NCBI GenBank assembly: GCA_964399955.1
Contig: CAYNST010000002.1
Location: 23,273-87,272 of the forward strand
Source: CAYNST01 sp964399955
Lineage (GTDB): Bacteria > Pseudomonadota > Gammaproteobacteria > Pseudomonadales > Cellvibrionaceae
Direction: 5' to 3'
DNA length: 64,000 nucleotides
In this document: positions 46,599 through 55,195 of the stretch, in pieces
Layout: every line of letters begins with the position of its first letter
How positions within the stretch are numbered: the stretch's first letter is position 1
Program-made: the position numbers and the translations under genes
Notes under the pieces: model-generated
What the model was told of the DNA's origin: nothing
The model's input: the letters and a program-made list of their open reading frames with translations, nothing else
The model's database searches: none

Positions 46599-47288
46599 AT
46601 GTGCGCTTCTCCACGCAGCCAAGCCGGTGTTTCCATTATCAGCATGCTGATTGGCCTGTTGATTTCTGTGCTTTGCATTCTGGCCAGTCTGACTCTCTAT
46701 AAAAGCCTGGTGCGAGTGGCCGCAGACACCAAGGTAGATTCCAGTTACGACGGGCAGTTAGCGGCGGCCATGCTGACCGTGCAGATGGAGGTACAAAACA
46801 CCGGTTACGGTATGACATTCAAACCTGGCGACTTCTTGAAGCGGGAGGAGGAAAAAGCGGTAGAACTGCTTTGGCGTTACAAATCCGGCAATGATTTCAC
46901 CTGCCGAAGCCTGCAGGAGTTATCTGAAGGGGCAGATGGCAGCCTCAAGCATCACAAACTGAGCCTGCGCGAAGCCACCGCAGGCTGCACCGAGAGCAGC
47001 AACCTGTTGAGCATTACCGCCTGGAAGGAAATATCCGCATTGGGGCGCTGGCCCGTTGTTAAAAAGGTGGAGGAATACCTGACCCAAAAAACCACGGTCA
47101 ACAAAACTCTATTGGATTTTTCCTTTGTTCGCACGGCCTGCTCACCCTTTGGGGCCTTGCCGCCGGCGTCCCGATTGATCCTGACCGTAAGCGCACCCTC
47201 CAGTGCCCTGCTGAATGGCACCGAGGTTTCGCCCAATGAATTCACCTTTTGTTTACCCAACACCTTGGTATCCAGCACAACTCCTTAG
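46599..47288 (+). CDS. Minor pilin, PilW-like, lacking Glu5
   Basis: The N-terminus reads SQAG then VSIISMLIGLLISVLCILAS, a prepilin cleavage site followed by a membrane helix. Position 5 of the mature form is Ser, so the Glu that normally neutralises the neighbouring subunit is missing. The 229-residue product has four Cys in the globular part and sits where PilW/GspJ is expected. The ATG at 46599, two bases past the PilV-like stop, was chosen for leader length; its ribosome site is weak. Confidence 0.75.
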   Translation: MCASPRSQAGVSIISMLIGLLISVLCILASLTLYKSLVRVAADTKVDSSYDGQLAAAMLTVQMEVQNTGYGMTFKPGDFLKREEEKAVELLWRYKSGNDFTCRSLQELSEGADGSLKHHKLSLREATAGCTESSNLLSITAWKEISALGRWPVVKKVEEYLTQKTTVNKTLLDFSFVRTACSPFGALPPASRLILTVSAPSSALLNGTEVSPNEFTFCLPNTLVSSTTP

Positions 47289-47296
47289 GTTTCGAC

Positions 47297-49503
47297 ATGA
47301 ACGTGCGAACTGCGAAATTTCCAACCACTTCACCGGGCCAACAACGCGGCATTGCCACTATTCTGGTGGTGGTGCTGGTGGGACTTGCGCTGACCGCCAC
47401 ATCGCTGGGCATTATGCACAGTGTGCGTTCCACTCAGGAAAAACATGTCGCCGTGCACGCCGCAACCCATGCACAACTGGGCGTTTGGACCGGGGTGGAA
47501 GCCTTTCGGCGCTATATTGGCAGCATCAGCGCCGCAGACCTGCAGGCCTTGCACGGCAAAGCGGAGTTGGGTATCACCATCGGCAACAACGATACCAGCT
47601 ACGGCAGCTTGACCGCGCGCAATATTGTAGTAGAACCGGCCGGACAAGGCGCCTTCTCAGTAGAGGCGCAGATTGTCAACATCCACAGTGCAGCACGATC
47701 GTCCGCTGCAGTGGGTGCAGTATACCGTGTGGGCGCGGATTCCCCCGGTCATGTAACCTTGTCTGCGGCCTTGAATTTTATGGACGACCTTATCTCTGAA
47801 GGGCAAATCACCTTCAAGACGCCGCCAGGCTCCTCGCCCAACATCAGCGTGGACGGCAATATGACTGCCAGAAACGTGAGCAGCACCAAGTTGGGTAACG
47901 TGGCCGTAACCGGCAATGTAACCTACGGCAGCGGGCTGGAGGTGCAACGCCTGCACGCCGACGGTAACGTTGCTTTGGAAGGCTCTGCCTGGGTAGACGA
48001 GGTGCTCGCCGGCGGCCGGGTGACCGCTGCGGATGGCAGCGGTGCCGGCAGCATCATAGCAAACGGACTGGTGAACGTTAGCGCATACCCCAACAAGCCG
48101 TTCTCATCTATTGCTTCGCGCAGCAGTGTCAGTGTATCTGGAGGAACGCACGGCTCACTGCGAGCGGGCGGCCCGGTTTCAGTCAATGGCGTCTCCACAG
48201 GCGCTATCCATGCCAAAGGCAACATCTCCATTAGCGGTTGGCCGGGGCAGGTGGGGGCCATCATTGGCGAGGGCAACCTTACCTGCCCCAATAGTTGGAG
48301 CAATTACGCCTCCGCCAAGGTGCGGGGTAGCGTCAGCCANNNNNNNNNNNNNNNNNNNNNNNNNNNNNNNNNNNNNNNNNNNNNNNNNNNNNNNNNNNNN
48401 NNNNNNNNNNNNNNNNNNNNNNNNNNNNNNNNNNNNNNNGCCCCAATAGTTGGAGCAATTACGCCTCCGCCAAGGTGCGGGGTAGCGTCAGCCAGTGCGG
48501 CTCCAAAGCCATTGCCAAATCGCCGCAAACCGTCACTCTTCTGGACCCGGTGGACAAAGTCGCCATTCCCGACCTGATCGTCAATGTCTGGGCGTTAAAG
48601 TCCCATGCCAATTATGTGGTGGAGTATGACGTATTTAAAAGCCGCACCAAGGTGACGGTATTCAACATCAACGGCGTGCCCAATGGCAGCGTGTTTTGGG
48701 TGGGAAACTATAAATTTCAGGGTAAAGATTATTATTCCTACCTGTGCACCAGCTTCAGCCCTAACGGAAACTGCTCCTCACCGGCCACCCCCGGTATGGC
48801 GCTGTGCCTGGGCAACAGTGACCAGTGCATGAGCTATAACATCGCCGCCGAGACTTGGACGTTTAGCGGCAGCAACCTGGCGCCCGGCATTTTGTGGTTC
48901 AACGGCAACGTGATGCTGAACAACAATTACAACTACGCAACCTTTTTGGCTACAGGAACCGTTACCACCGGCGGTGAATTTCGCGGCGTATCGGCCAATT
49001 ACGGCGGCTATGATGAAATGTGCCTGATGAAAGGTGCCAAGGCTAAAAATGGCAGCGCGGGGTACAACGCCGTGTTCAAGAAGTACTGGCCCACCAACCT
49101 GTGCGACACAGCAAAAAAAGACTATCTGCCCATACCCACCGGCAATATTGGTATAGCGGCCGGCGGTTATGACCCCGACATCGTGCCCAGAACCTACACC
49201 GGCGGCAATATCGAACTGGCGCAGAACACCGTAGTCTTCGGCACGATACTGGCGGGCAATCTTCTGACCACCACCGGGCAAATCGTGGTGCACGGCTATG
49301 TGTCTGCAGCGGCCAAAAAACAGAAAGGCGTGTCTGACAACATCTTGGGAGGCAATACCACCATTGACCTGTCGGCTTTGACCAAACATTACGATCCCAC
49401 CAAGATACCCGATATGGACGTACCCGCCTGTGCGACCGGCTGCGCCCCGCCTGCCGAGGGTTCCACAGAGCGGTCCCAGCTGGTTTGGTCAAAATATTTG
49501 TAG
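47297..49503 (+). CDS. Giant PilX-like minor pilin with solenoid-like region (split by an assembly gap)
   Basis: The N-terminus has a prepilin-type site (QQRG before IATILVVVLVGLALTATSLG) with no Glu5, as in PilX/GspK. A PilX-like stalk covers about 25-140. A repeat region (about 180-330) then shows recurring short units (DGNMTA, TGNVTY, DGNVAL, GGRVTA, NGLVNV, GGPVSV, KGNISI, EGNLTC), suggesting a beta-solenoid like bactofilin or adhesin folds. A large Cys-containing C-terminal domain ends in WSKYL. Ns at 48340-48439 interrupt it. The identical 55 bases at 48285-48339 and 48440-48494 are in the same codon phase, and collapsing them gives one frame of 683 codons plus stop. Possibly a tip subunit or adhesin; no pilY1 is present. 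Confidence 0.75.
48285..48339. repeat. Left copy of 55-base duplication flanking the gap
   Basis: Identical to 48440-48494. It abuts the first N exactly, so it is best read as an unmerged contig-end overlap. Confidence 0.9.
48340..48439. other. Assembly gap of 100 N
   Basis: Exactly 100 Ns, the conventional filler for a scaffold gap of unknown size. The flanks are identical for 55 bases, so the true distance may be negative (overlap) rather than positive. Confidence 0.97.
48440..48494. repeat. Right copy of 55-base duplication flanking the gap
   Basis: Identical to 48285-48339 and in the same reading phase of the PilX-like gene. Divergence begins right after both copies end at the gap or at unique sequence. 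Confidence 0.9.
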
Positions 49504-49588
49504 CCTTAAGCAGCCAGCCCATTCCGTGACGCCTTGCTGAAGCCTATCTTTGCAGGCCGGGACCGCAAGCAAGTGCCAGAGGAGCCCC

Positions 49589-49626
49589 AACGCAAAAAAC
49601 CCCGCTGCGGCGGGGTTTTTTGCGTT
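49589..49626. terminator. Bidirectional rho-independent terminator
   Basis: A long palindrome: AACGC, six A, CCCCGC, a four-base loop, GCGGGG, six T, GCGTT. It has a T tract on both strands, so it can end the pilin transcript (+) and the sapC transcript (-). Confidence 0.93.
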
Positions 49627-49654
49627 GCTGAGTTATTCAGCTGCACCCTTAACA

Positions 49655-49735
49655 TCAGGATTGCTTGCAGATAGCTCAAGACGCAGGCGAAAACCTTGGG
49701 TTTACCCCTGTCAACAACTGAACGCTGTTAGGGCA
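49655..49735. repeat. Possible degenerate third copy of the dispersed repeat
   Basis: Blocks GATTGCTT, GCAGGCGAAAA, GGTTTAC and CTGT.AA occur in the same order as in 38251-38425 but with lower identity. It could be a decayed copy or coincidence. Confidence 0.3.
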
Positions 49736-49759
49736 GACTGCCCCGGTTTGAATAGTGTT

Positions 49760-50509
49760 TTATTGGGCGTTTTCTGTTTGCGGCTCGCTGGCCGGCTTGA
49801 CTCGTTTTATGGTCTCAGCCAGGTTCTTCATGGAGTTCAAATGCAGGTAGATTAGCTCCAGCTCATCGGTTTTGGCCAGCTCTGCCAGCTTTTCTGCGGG
49901 AACATTCTTCAGTTTGTCGCGGCTTACCACAAAAAATCCGTTCAGGGTGCCTGAGCGGCCATCTGCAGTTTTGAACTGAGCACCCATGGGCTCCAGTATA
50001 TTCAGGTCTTCCAGTTTTTTGCAGAAGATCTGCGTGCGGCGAAAGTGGTTTTGGTATTCGCGCAGAAATTGTACCACCTTCTCCAGATAGGGCGTGTTTT
50101 CACCTGCGTCGTTAAACAGACGCTCGCCCTGCCCCTCCGAACTGCAACCGTCGTAGTCTTCATCCAGGCATAACGTCAGTGTTTCGCCGTTATCGGCGGT
50201 GGAAAACACAAACGGGTAACGGCGAATGAAAGCTGGCACATAACGCGCTTGCCACATGCCGTCCTCATCTATGTAAAGATTCTCCTGAGCGCGCACACCA
50301 AGCACAGCAATGGGCACCAGGCCATCATCGCCTTTGGTGAAGACCACGGCAAATTCCAGCGATGCCTCGGGGAACTCAATTGCCGTCAGCGGAACCGAAT
50401 TGGTATGGCGGGCAAAGGCAAAGCGTTCGGAGCCCGTGATCGCCCAATTGGCGTGGCGCTGTTTGTTCACCGGTGCAACGTTCTGGTACATCAATAGTGT
50501 TTTGCTCAT
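49760..50509 (-). CDS. SapC family protein
   Basis: The 249-residue product matches the SapC family (named after a Campylobacter S-layer-associated protein). It shows WAITGSERFAFARHTNSVPL near the start, FPEASLEFAVVF, YIDEDGMWQARYVPAFIRRYPFVF and a C-terminal KTADGRSGTLNGFFVVSR-like block. No signal peptide or membrane helix is visible, so it looks cytosolic. Function is unknown; in relatives it is often near outer-membrane receptor or tryptophan halogenase genes, which are not here. GGAGAG lies before the ATG. Monocistronic. Confidence 0.85.
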   Translation of the reverse strand: MSKTLLMYQNVAPVNKQRHANWAITGSERFAFARHTNSVPLTAIEFPEASLEFAVVFTKGDDGLVPIAVLGVRAQENLYIDEDGMWQARYVPAFIRRYPFVFSTADNGETLTLCLDEDYDGCSSEGQGERLFNDAGENTPYLEKVVQFLREYQNHFRRTQIFCKKLEDLNILEPMGAQFKTADGRSGTLNGFFVVSRDKLKNVPAEKLAELAKTDELELIYLHLNSMKNLAETIKRVKPASEPQTENAQ

Positions 50510-50762
50510 ACATGTCTCTCCGAAAGCTGGTCCTTGGCTGAGGTGGCCACAAGCCGCCCTCTGCCAACATTGTTATGTTTGTCCTGGTGCGCCGCAAAGC
50601 GGAACCCTGCGGTGGGTTCACTGCCGCTGACAATAGCCCTCATCCAGCCGACACGCAAGACTCCTGGGAGAGCGTTGATCGCGTCAAGGGCAGCGGAGCG
50701 GCCTTCAAAGCGACGGGCGCAACGCGCGGCGGGGTGCTAGTATCAAACAGAGCAACACGATT

Positions 50763-53645
50763 GTGCAAACACCCGTCTTCAACACCTCAGTCACAAGAGC
50801 GCCGCAGGCAGTCCGTTTTATGCAGCCATTTCGTGCCGTTGAGCCGCAAATCATAGAAGATGGGCTGGATCGCACCAACGCAGCGTTGCTGCGCCGCCGC
50901 TTTCTACAGGTCAATCAGGCGCGGCTGCAGCGTATGCACAGCGCCCAAAGCCACCGTCAACAACAGTGCCTTGCTGTCTTGCCCTTGTTGTTTCACTGTA
51001 ATCATCCGGTGCTGCCGGGTTTTGTATCGCATAGCACCCCGGCTGGAGTAAGCGGTTATAAACCGGACAAGGAAGATTTGGCCCGGGCCAAGGCCTTGGC
51101 GCGAAGTTTTTGCCTGACCAGCACTCACCCTGGCGAGGACATCTGGGGCATTTACCTTATGGGCAGTACGGGCACCCTGGCCCACAGCCGGCACAGCGAC
51201 TTTGACCTATGGCTGTGCCACAAGCCCGGCCTGTCCAGGGCGGCGCGACAGGAGTTGCAGATGAAGTGCGACCGCATCTGCGAGTGGGCCCGCAGCTTGC
51301 GCCTGGATATGCATTTTTTCCTGATGGACAGTGAAGCCTTCAAAGCCGGAGCAGCGCTTCGCCTGGATGCAGAATCCAGCGGCTCGGCGCAGCAAAGCCT
51401 GCTGCTGGATGAGTTCTACCGCACTGCGCTTTACCTGGCAGGGCGGGTGCCGCTTTGGTGGTTTGTGCCGCCTGCGGCCACCCCTGCCTATTCCAGTTAC
51501 GGCAAACAGTTACTGGAGCGGCGCTTCGTTCGCCCGGCCGGTGTCCTGGATTTTGGCGGCTTGCAAGTCATACCCGCTGGCGAATTCCTGGGCGCCGGGC
51601 TCTGGCAAATCTATAAAGCCATCGACTCACCCTATAAGTCGGTGCTCAAGTTGCTGTTGCTTGAAGCCTACGTCAGCGACTACCCCGCCATTCGCCCACT
51701 GGCTCAGGACTTCAAACAACTGATTTTTCAGGGCGAACTGCAGGTTGATAACCTGGACCCCTACCTGTTGGTATACCGCCGCATTGAGTCTTACCTGCAA
51801 AGCACCGGCGACGCCGAACGTCTGGAGCTTGCGCGTCGCTGCCTGTATTACAAGGTCAATATTGCCCTTTCCGGCAAACGCCCCACCCGCCTCAAAAGCT
51901 GGCAACGTCAGGCGCTGGAAGCGCTTGTGCAGGAGTGGGGCTGGGAGAACGCACACATTAGCTGGCTGGACCAGCGGCTTCAGTGGAAAAGCCCCGAGGT
52001 GCAACGCGAACGCGCGCGCCTGGTGCACGCACTGAACCAGAGCTATAAGCTGTTGCATCGCTTTGCCAAACACACCGGCGTGGCCAATGCCATTTCGGTG
52101 ACAGAGATGCATGTGCTGGGGCGCAAACTGCACGCGGCGTTCGGCCGGCGGCCCGACAAAATTGACCGCATCAACCCCGGCATAAGCCAGGATCTCAGCG
52201 AACTGACGCTGCGCCTTTGCAGCGTGGCCCGGGCGGACGAGCAAAGCAGCCTCGATTGGCAATTGGAGAGTGGCAGCCCGGAAACCCCCAACCTGCTGTA
52301 TCGGGCTGAAGGCGCCAGCGCATTGTTGCTGTGGAGCCACATCAACGGCTTGATCGGCAAACACACGCACCTGGATCTGCACCAGGCTCCCCAGTTGGAT
52401 GCAATCAAAGTACGGAGACTTTTGACCAGACTCCGCCACTGGCTGCCGCTGCCCGACGCCGGCGCCACTCACGAGGCGTTTACTCGGCCGGCCGAGCCGC
52501 TACGGGTGCTGATCCTGCTGAATGTGACCTCGACCGAGCAGGATTACGCTCACCCCGCCGCGCACATCCAGGTGGGTGAAGACCCTCTAAGCTACGGGCC
52601 GAACAAGCGGAATCTGGTGCACGGGCTGGACCTGATTGTCGAGAACTCCTGGCGGGAAATCAGTTGTCAGCACTTCCTGGGCGACAACGCGCTGCTGCAA
52701 GCTCTTAAAGCCTATACCGACCTGTGTGTGCCTGGCAGCCACCAGGCACCACCGGAACTGAGCCTGGAATGCCTTGGCAGCGCCCACGCGAAGCAGATCA
52801 AGCAGCGCGTACATCAGTGGTTCATGGACATAATACGGTACTACTACAGCGGCAGCCATCCGGCTTCTGCGCGTTACCTGTTCCAACTGGCGGGAAACCT
52901 GTATTACCTGCAGTTTCAGGGGCCCAAATTGTTGGTACAGCCGCTGAACGGGCTGCAGGAGCTGATGCTGCACCTCGCTTTGGCCCAGCCCTTCTACAGC
53001 CCACTGCTGATTGACAGCCGCGCCCTGCCGGACCACCCGCTGAACGCCATTGCCCGAGTCGCTCATTCCCGTGCGACCTGTGTCTTCTATCAACGCGCCA
53101 AGGGTGAGCTGCGCGTGTGGCTGGTGGACGAAATGGGCTCATTGACCGAGGCGCATTACGGGCAGCACCAGGCTTTGCCGGTACTGGCGGCATTGCACAG
53201 CTGCCTGCGCGGGGCGCTGGCAGATCATCCGCGCCCGTCCGGCGCCAGCGATTGCGGCGTGCAATCCATCCAGTTCTGGGAGCTGGCCCAGGATGAGCTG
53301 GGGCGCTGGCGTTCGGCTCAACGCTTCATCGCACCTCAGCCACCGGGCAGCAATAGTGCGCTTGCGGCCACTGTCAGCCAAGACAATCAGGGGCAGCTGC
53401 GCTACAGTTTTAGTTGGAATGCACAGGTGTTCTCTTGGGAGGACCACGGCGGCGGCGCGCTGGCCGCATTGTGTCAGGCTCGAGCGCAAGCGGGCTCAGG
53501 CGCAAACCTGCCTCTGGTCAGCCGGCTGGACTTGCGCCTGAGTGCTGGCCCGGATTTCGAGGCCCAACCCTGGCGCATCAGCCACTACTTGCCACTGAAG
53601 CGCGAGCTGGAGCTAAAGCTTGCAAACATCCAGGCTGGCACCTAA
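50763..53645 (+). CDS. cyaA: Class I adenylate cyclase
   Basis: Class I adenylate cyclases make cAMP for CRP/Vfr-type regulators. The catalytic nucleotidyltransferase core lies near the N-terminus with GSTGTLAHSRHSDFDLW, DMHFFLMD and SSGSAQQSLLLDEFYR. A long C-terminal regulatory half follows. The product (about 960 aa) is longer than E. coli (848) but near the Pseudomonas form. The start is uncertain: GTG at 50763 and ATG at 50820 (MQPFRAVEPQ) both lack a strong ribosome site. It is followed by lptM after a promoter, the cyaA-lptM-lysA-dapF order known in gammaproteobacteria. Confidence 0.93.
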   Translation: MQTPVFNTSVTRAPQAVRFMQPFRAVEPQIIEDGLDRTNAALLRRRFLQVNQARLQRMHSAQSHRQQQCLAVLPLLFHCNHPVLPGFVSHSTPAGVSGYKPDKEDLARAKALARSFCLTSTHPGEDIWGIYLMGSTGTLAHSRHSDFDLWLCHKPGLSRAARQELQMKCDRICEWARSLRLDMHFFLMDSEAFKAGAALRLDAESSGSAQQSLLLDEFYRTALYLAGRVPLWWFVPPAATPAYSSYGKQLLERRFVRPAGVLDFGGLQVIPAGEFLGAGLWQIYKAIDSPYKSVLKLLLLEAYVSDYPAIRPLAQDFKQLIFQGELQVDNLDPYLLVYRRIESYLQSTGDAERLELARRCLYYKVNIALSGKRPTRLKSWQRQALEALVQEWGWENAHISWLDQRLQWKSPEVQRERARLVHALNQSYKLLHRFAKHTGVANAISVTEMHVLGRKLHAAFGRRPDKIDRINPGISQDLSELTLRLCSVARADEQSSLDWQLESGSPETPNLLYRAEGASALLLWSHINGLIGKHTHLDLHQAPQLDAIKVRRLLTRLRHWLPLPDAGATHEAFTRPAEPLRVLILLNVTSTEQDYAHPAAHIQVGEDPLSYGPNKRNLVHGLDLIVENSWREISCQHFLGDNALLQALKAYTDLCVPGSHQAPPELSLECLGSAHAKQIKQRVHQWFMDIIRYYYSGSHPASARYLFQLAGNLYYLQFQGPKLLVQPLNGLQELMLHLALAQPFYSPLLIDSRALPDHPLNAIARVAHSRATCVFYQRAKGELRVWLVDEMGSLTEAHYGQHQALPVLAALHSCLRGALADHPRPSGASDCGVQSIQFWELAQDELGRWRSAQRFIAPQPPGSNSALAATVSQDNQGQLRYSFSWNAQVFSWEDHGGGALAALCQARAQAGSGANLPLVSRLDLRLSAGPDFEAQPWRISHYLPLKRELELKLANIQAGT

Positions 53646-53649
53646 GCGG

Positions 53650-53678
53650 TTGTGGGCAAACCATGTGAACCTTATACT
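53650..53678 (+). promoter_or_regulatory. Candidate sigma-70 promoter for lptM-lysA-dapF-xerC
   Basis: TTGTGG and TATACT are separated by exactly 17 bases, just past the cyaA stop. The predicted start of transcription is about 20 bases before the lptM start. Confidence 0.55.
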
Positions 53679-53705
53679 TCGGCACTTTAGCCTGAGCGAC
53701 AATCA

Positions 53706-53921
53706 ATGCCACTGTCACAAACTCTTTGCATTGCGCTGGGCGGCACCCCGCTGGGCGGCACTCCGTTGGGCGGTACCCCGCTGGGCGGTATGCCGCTGCG
53801 TGCGGCGGTGCTCCTGGCGGTAATGACCGTATCCGGCTGCGGCCAGACAGGGCCTTTGACCCTGCCACAGCCCAGTGAACCCCCACCGCAACACAACCCG
53901 CAGGCCCCTAGGGGCAACTAG
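53706..53921 (+). CDS. lptM: LptM-like lipoprotein (YifL family)
   Basis: LptM is a small outer-membrane lipoprotein that helps LptD assemble. The lipobox and following motif SGCGQTGPLTLP are clear, with a short Pro-rich tail. From ATG 53706 the 71-residue product has an unusual leader with three LGGTP units and one LGGMP, encoded by a 15-base tandem repeat. Starting instead at ATG 53790 gives a more usual 16-residue signal (MPLRAAVLLAVMTVSG) and 43 aa. Location between cyaA and lysA is conserved. I prefer the first ATG because of its distance to the promoter, but this is uncertain. Confidence 0.75.
   Translation: MPLSQTLCIALGGTPLGGTPLGGTPLGGMPLRAAVLLAVMTVSGCGQTGPLTLPQPSEPPPQHNPQAPRGN
53736..53795. 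repeat. Four-unit 15-base tandem repeat in lptM
   Basis: Units at 53736, 53751, 53766 and 53781 follow CTGGGCGGCACCCCG with one to three changes each. In frame they encode LGGTP three times and LGGMP. The last unit contains the alternative ATG (53790). Confidence 0.95.
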
Positions 53922-53938
53922 TAAAGAAACTTTAATTT

Positions 53939-55186
53939 ATGTCAACTTTTGTAGAGCGCCACGGCGAGTTGTTTGCCGAAAACGTCAGTCTCAGGCAGCT
54001 GGCCGAGTCCTTCGGTACACCCACCTACGTGTACAGTCGGGCAGCCATCACCGCCGCCTATCAGGCCTATGCCCATGCGCTTGGAGACCATCCCGGCATG
54101 ATCTGCTATGCCGTCAAAGCCAACTCCAACCTGGGGGTTCTGGGCCTGCTGGCCCGCCTGGGGGCAGGTTTTGATATTGTCTCCATCGGCGAGCTGGAGC
54201 GCGTGCTCAAAGCGGGCGGCGATCCGGCGCGGGTGGTGTTTTCCGGGGTCGGCAAAAAAGCCGAAGAAATGGCCCGGGCCCTGGAAGTGGGCGTATCCTG
54301 CTTCAACGTGGAGTCCGAAAGCGAGCTTGGGCTACTGTCCCAGGTGGCCTCAGCGCAGGGGCGCACGGCGCATATCTCCCTGCGGGTGAATCCGGATGTA
54401 GACGCCAACACCCACCCCTACATATCCACCGGTCTCAAAGAAAACAAATTTGGCATTGATATTCAGCAGGCGCCAGCGGTCTACCAGCGGGCAAGCCAGC
54501 TGCCCGGCATTGTCATCAAGGGGGTGGACTGCCACATCGGCTCGCAACTGACAACGCTCACCCCCTTCCTGGACGCCCTGGACCGGCTGCTGACCTTGAT
54601 TGACGCGCTGGCTGATCAGGGCATCACCATTGAGCATCTGGATCTGGGTGGCGGCTTGGGTGTCACCTATAACCAGGAAACACCACCGGATGTGGCCAAA
54701 TACATTGACGCTGTGAAAGCACGACTGGGAGGCCGCAATCTGGCACTGATGTTTGAACCGGGGCGGTCCATTGTGGCCAACGCCGGGGTACTGCTGACCC
54801 GCGTGCTGTACTTGAAGCCCACTGCGCACAAAAACTTCGCCGTAGTGGATGCCGCCATGAACGACAATATTCGCCCGGCGCTCTACCAGGCCTGGCAAGC
54901 GGTGGTGCCCGTGGTGCCGCGCGCCGCCTCGCCCCAGCAGTGGGACGTGGTGGGCCCGGTGTGCGAAACCGGAGACTTTCTCGCCAAAGACCGCAGTCTG
55001 GCCCTGCAAGAGGGCGACCTGCTTGCGCTCAAGTCCAGCGGTGCCTACGGTTTCACCATGAGCTCCAACTACAACTCCCGGCCACGTGCAGCCGAACTGT
55101 TGGTGGACGGCGATCAGGTACACCTGGTTCGTCGACGCGAAACCTTTGAAGATTTGATAGCCCAGGAAGCCCTGCTTCCAAAATAA
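53939..55186 (+). CDS. lysA: Diaminopimelate decarboxylase LysA
   Basis: LysA is a PLP enzyme that converts meso-diaminopimelate to lysine. ICYAVKANSNLG carries the PLP lysine. HIGSQLTTLTPF, GGGLGVTY, EPGRSIVANAG, CETGDFLAKDR (Cys of the active site from the partner) and GAYGFTMSSNYNSRPRAAE follow. The 415-aa length is normal. It shares an operon with dapF, making the last two steps of lysine synthesis adjacent. Confidence 0.97.
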   Translation: MSTFVERHGELFAENVSLRQLAESFGTPTYVYSRAAITAAYQAYAHALGDHPGMICYAVKANSNLGVLGLLARLGAGFDIVSIGELERVLKAGGDPARVVFSGVGKKAEEMARALEVGVSCFNVESESELGLLSQVASAQGRTAHISLRVNPDVDANTHPYISTGLKENKFGIDIQQAPAVYQRASQLPGIVIKGVDCHIGSQLTTLTPFLDALDRLLTLIDALADQGITIEHLDLGGGLGVTYNQETPPDVAKYIDAVKARLGGRNLALMFEPGRSIVANAGVLLTRVLYLKPTAHKNFAVVDAAMNDNIRPALYQAWQAVVPVVPRAASPQQWDVVGPVCETGDFLAKDRSLALQEGDLLALKSSGAYGFTMSSNYNSRPRAAELLVDGDQVHLVRRRETFEDLIAQEALLPK

Positions 55187-55195
55187 GGCACCACC

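Noticed and set aside
48475..49503. A separate gene starting after the N run.
   Set aside because: Phase and identical flanks show it is the rest of the PilX-like gene.
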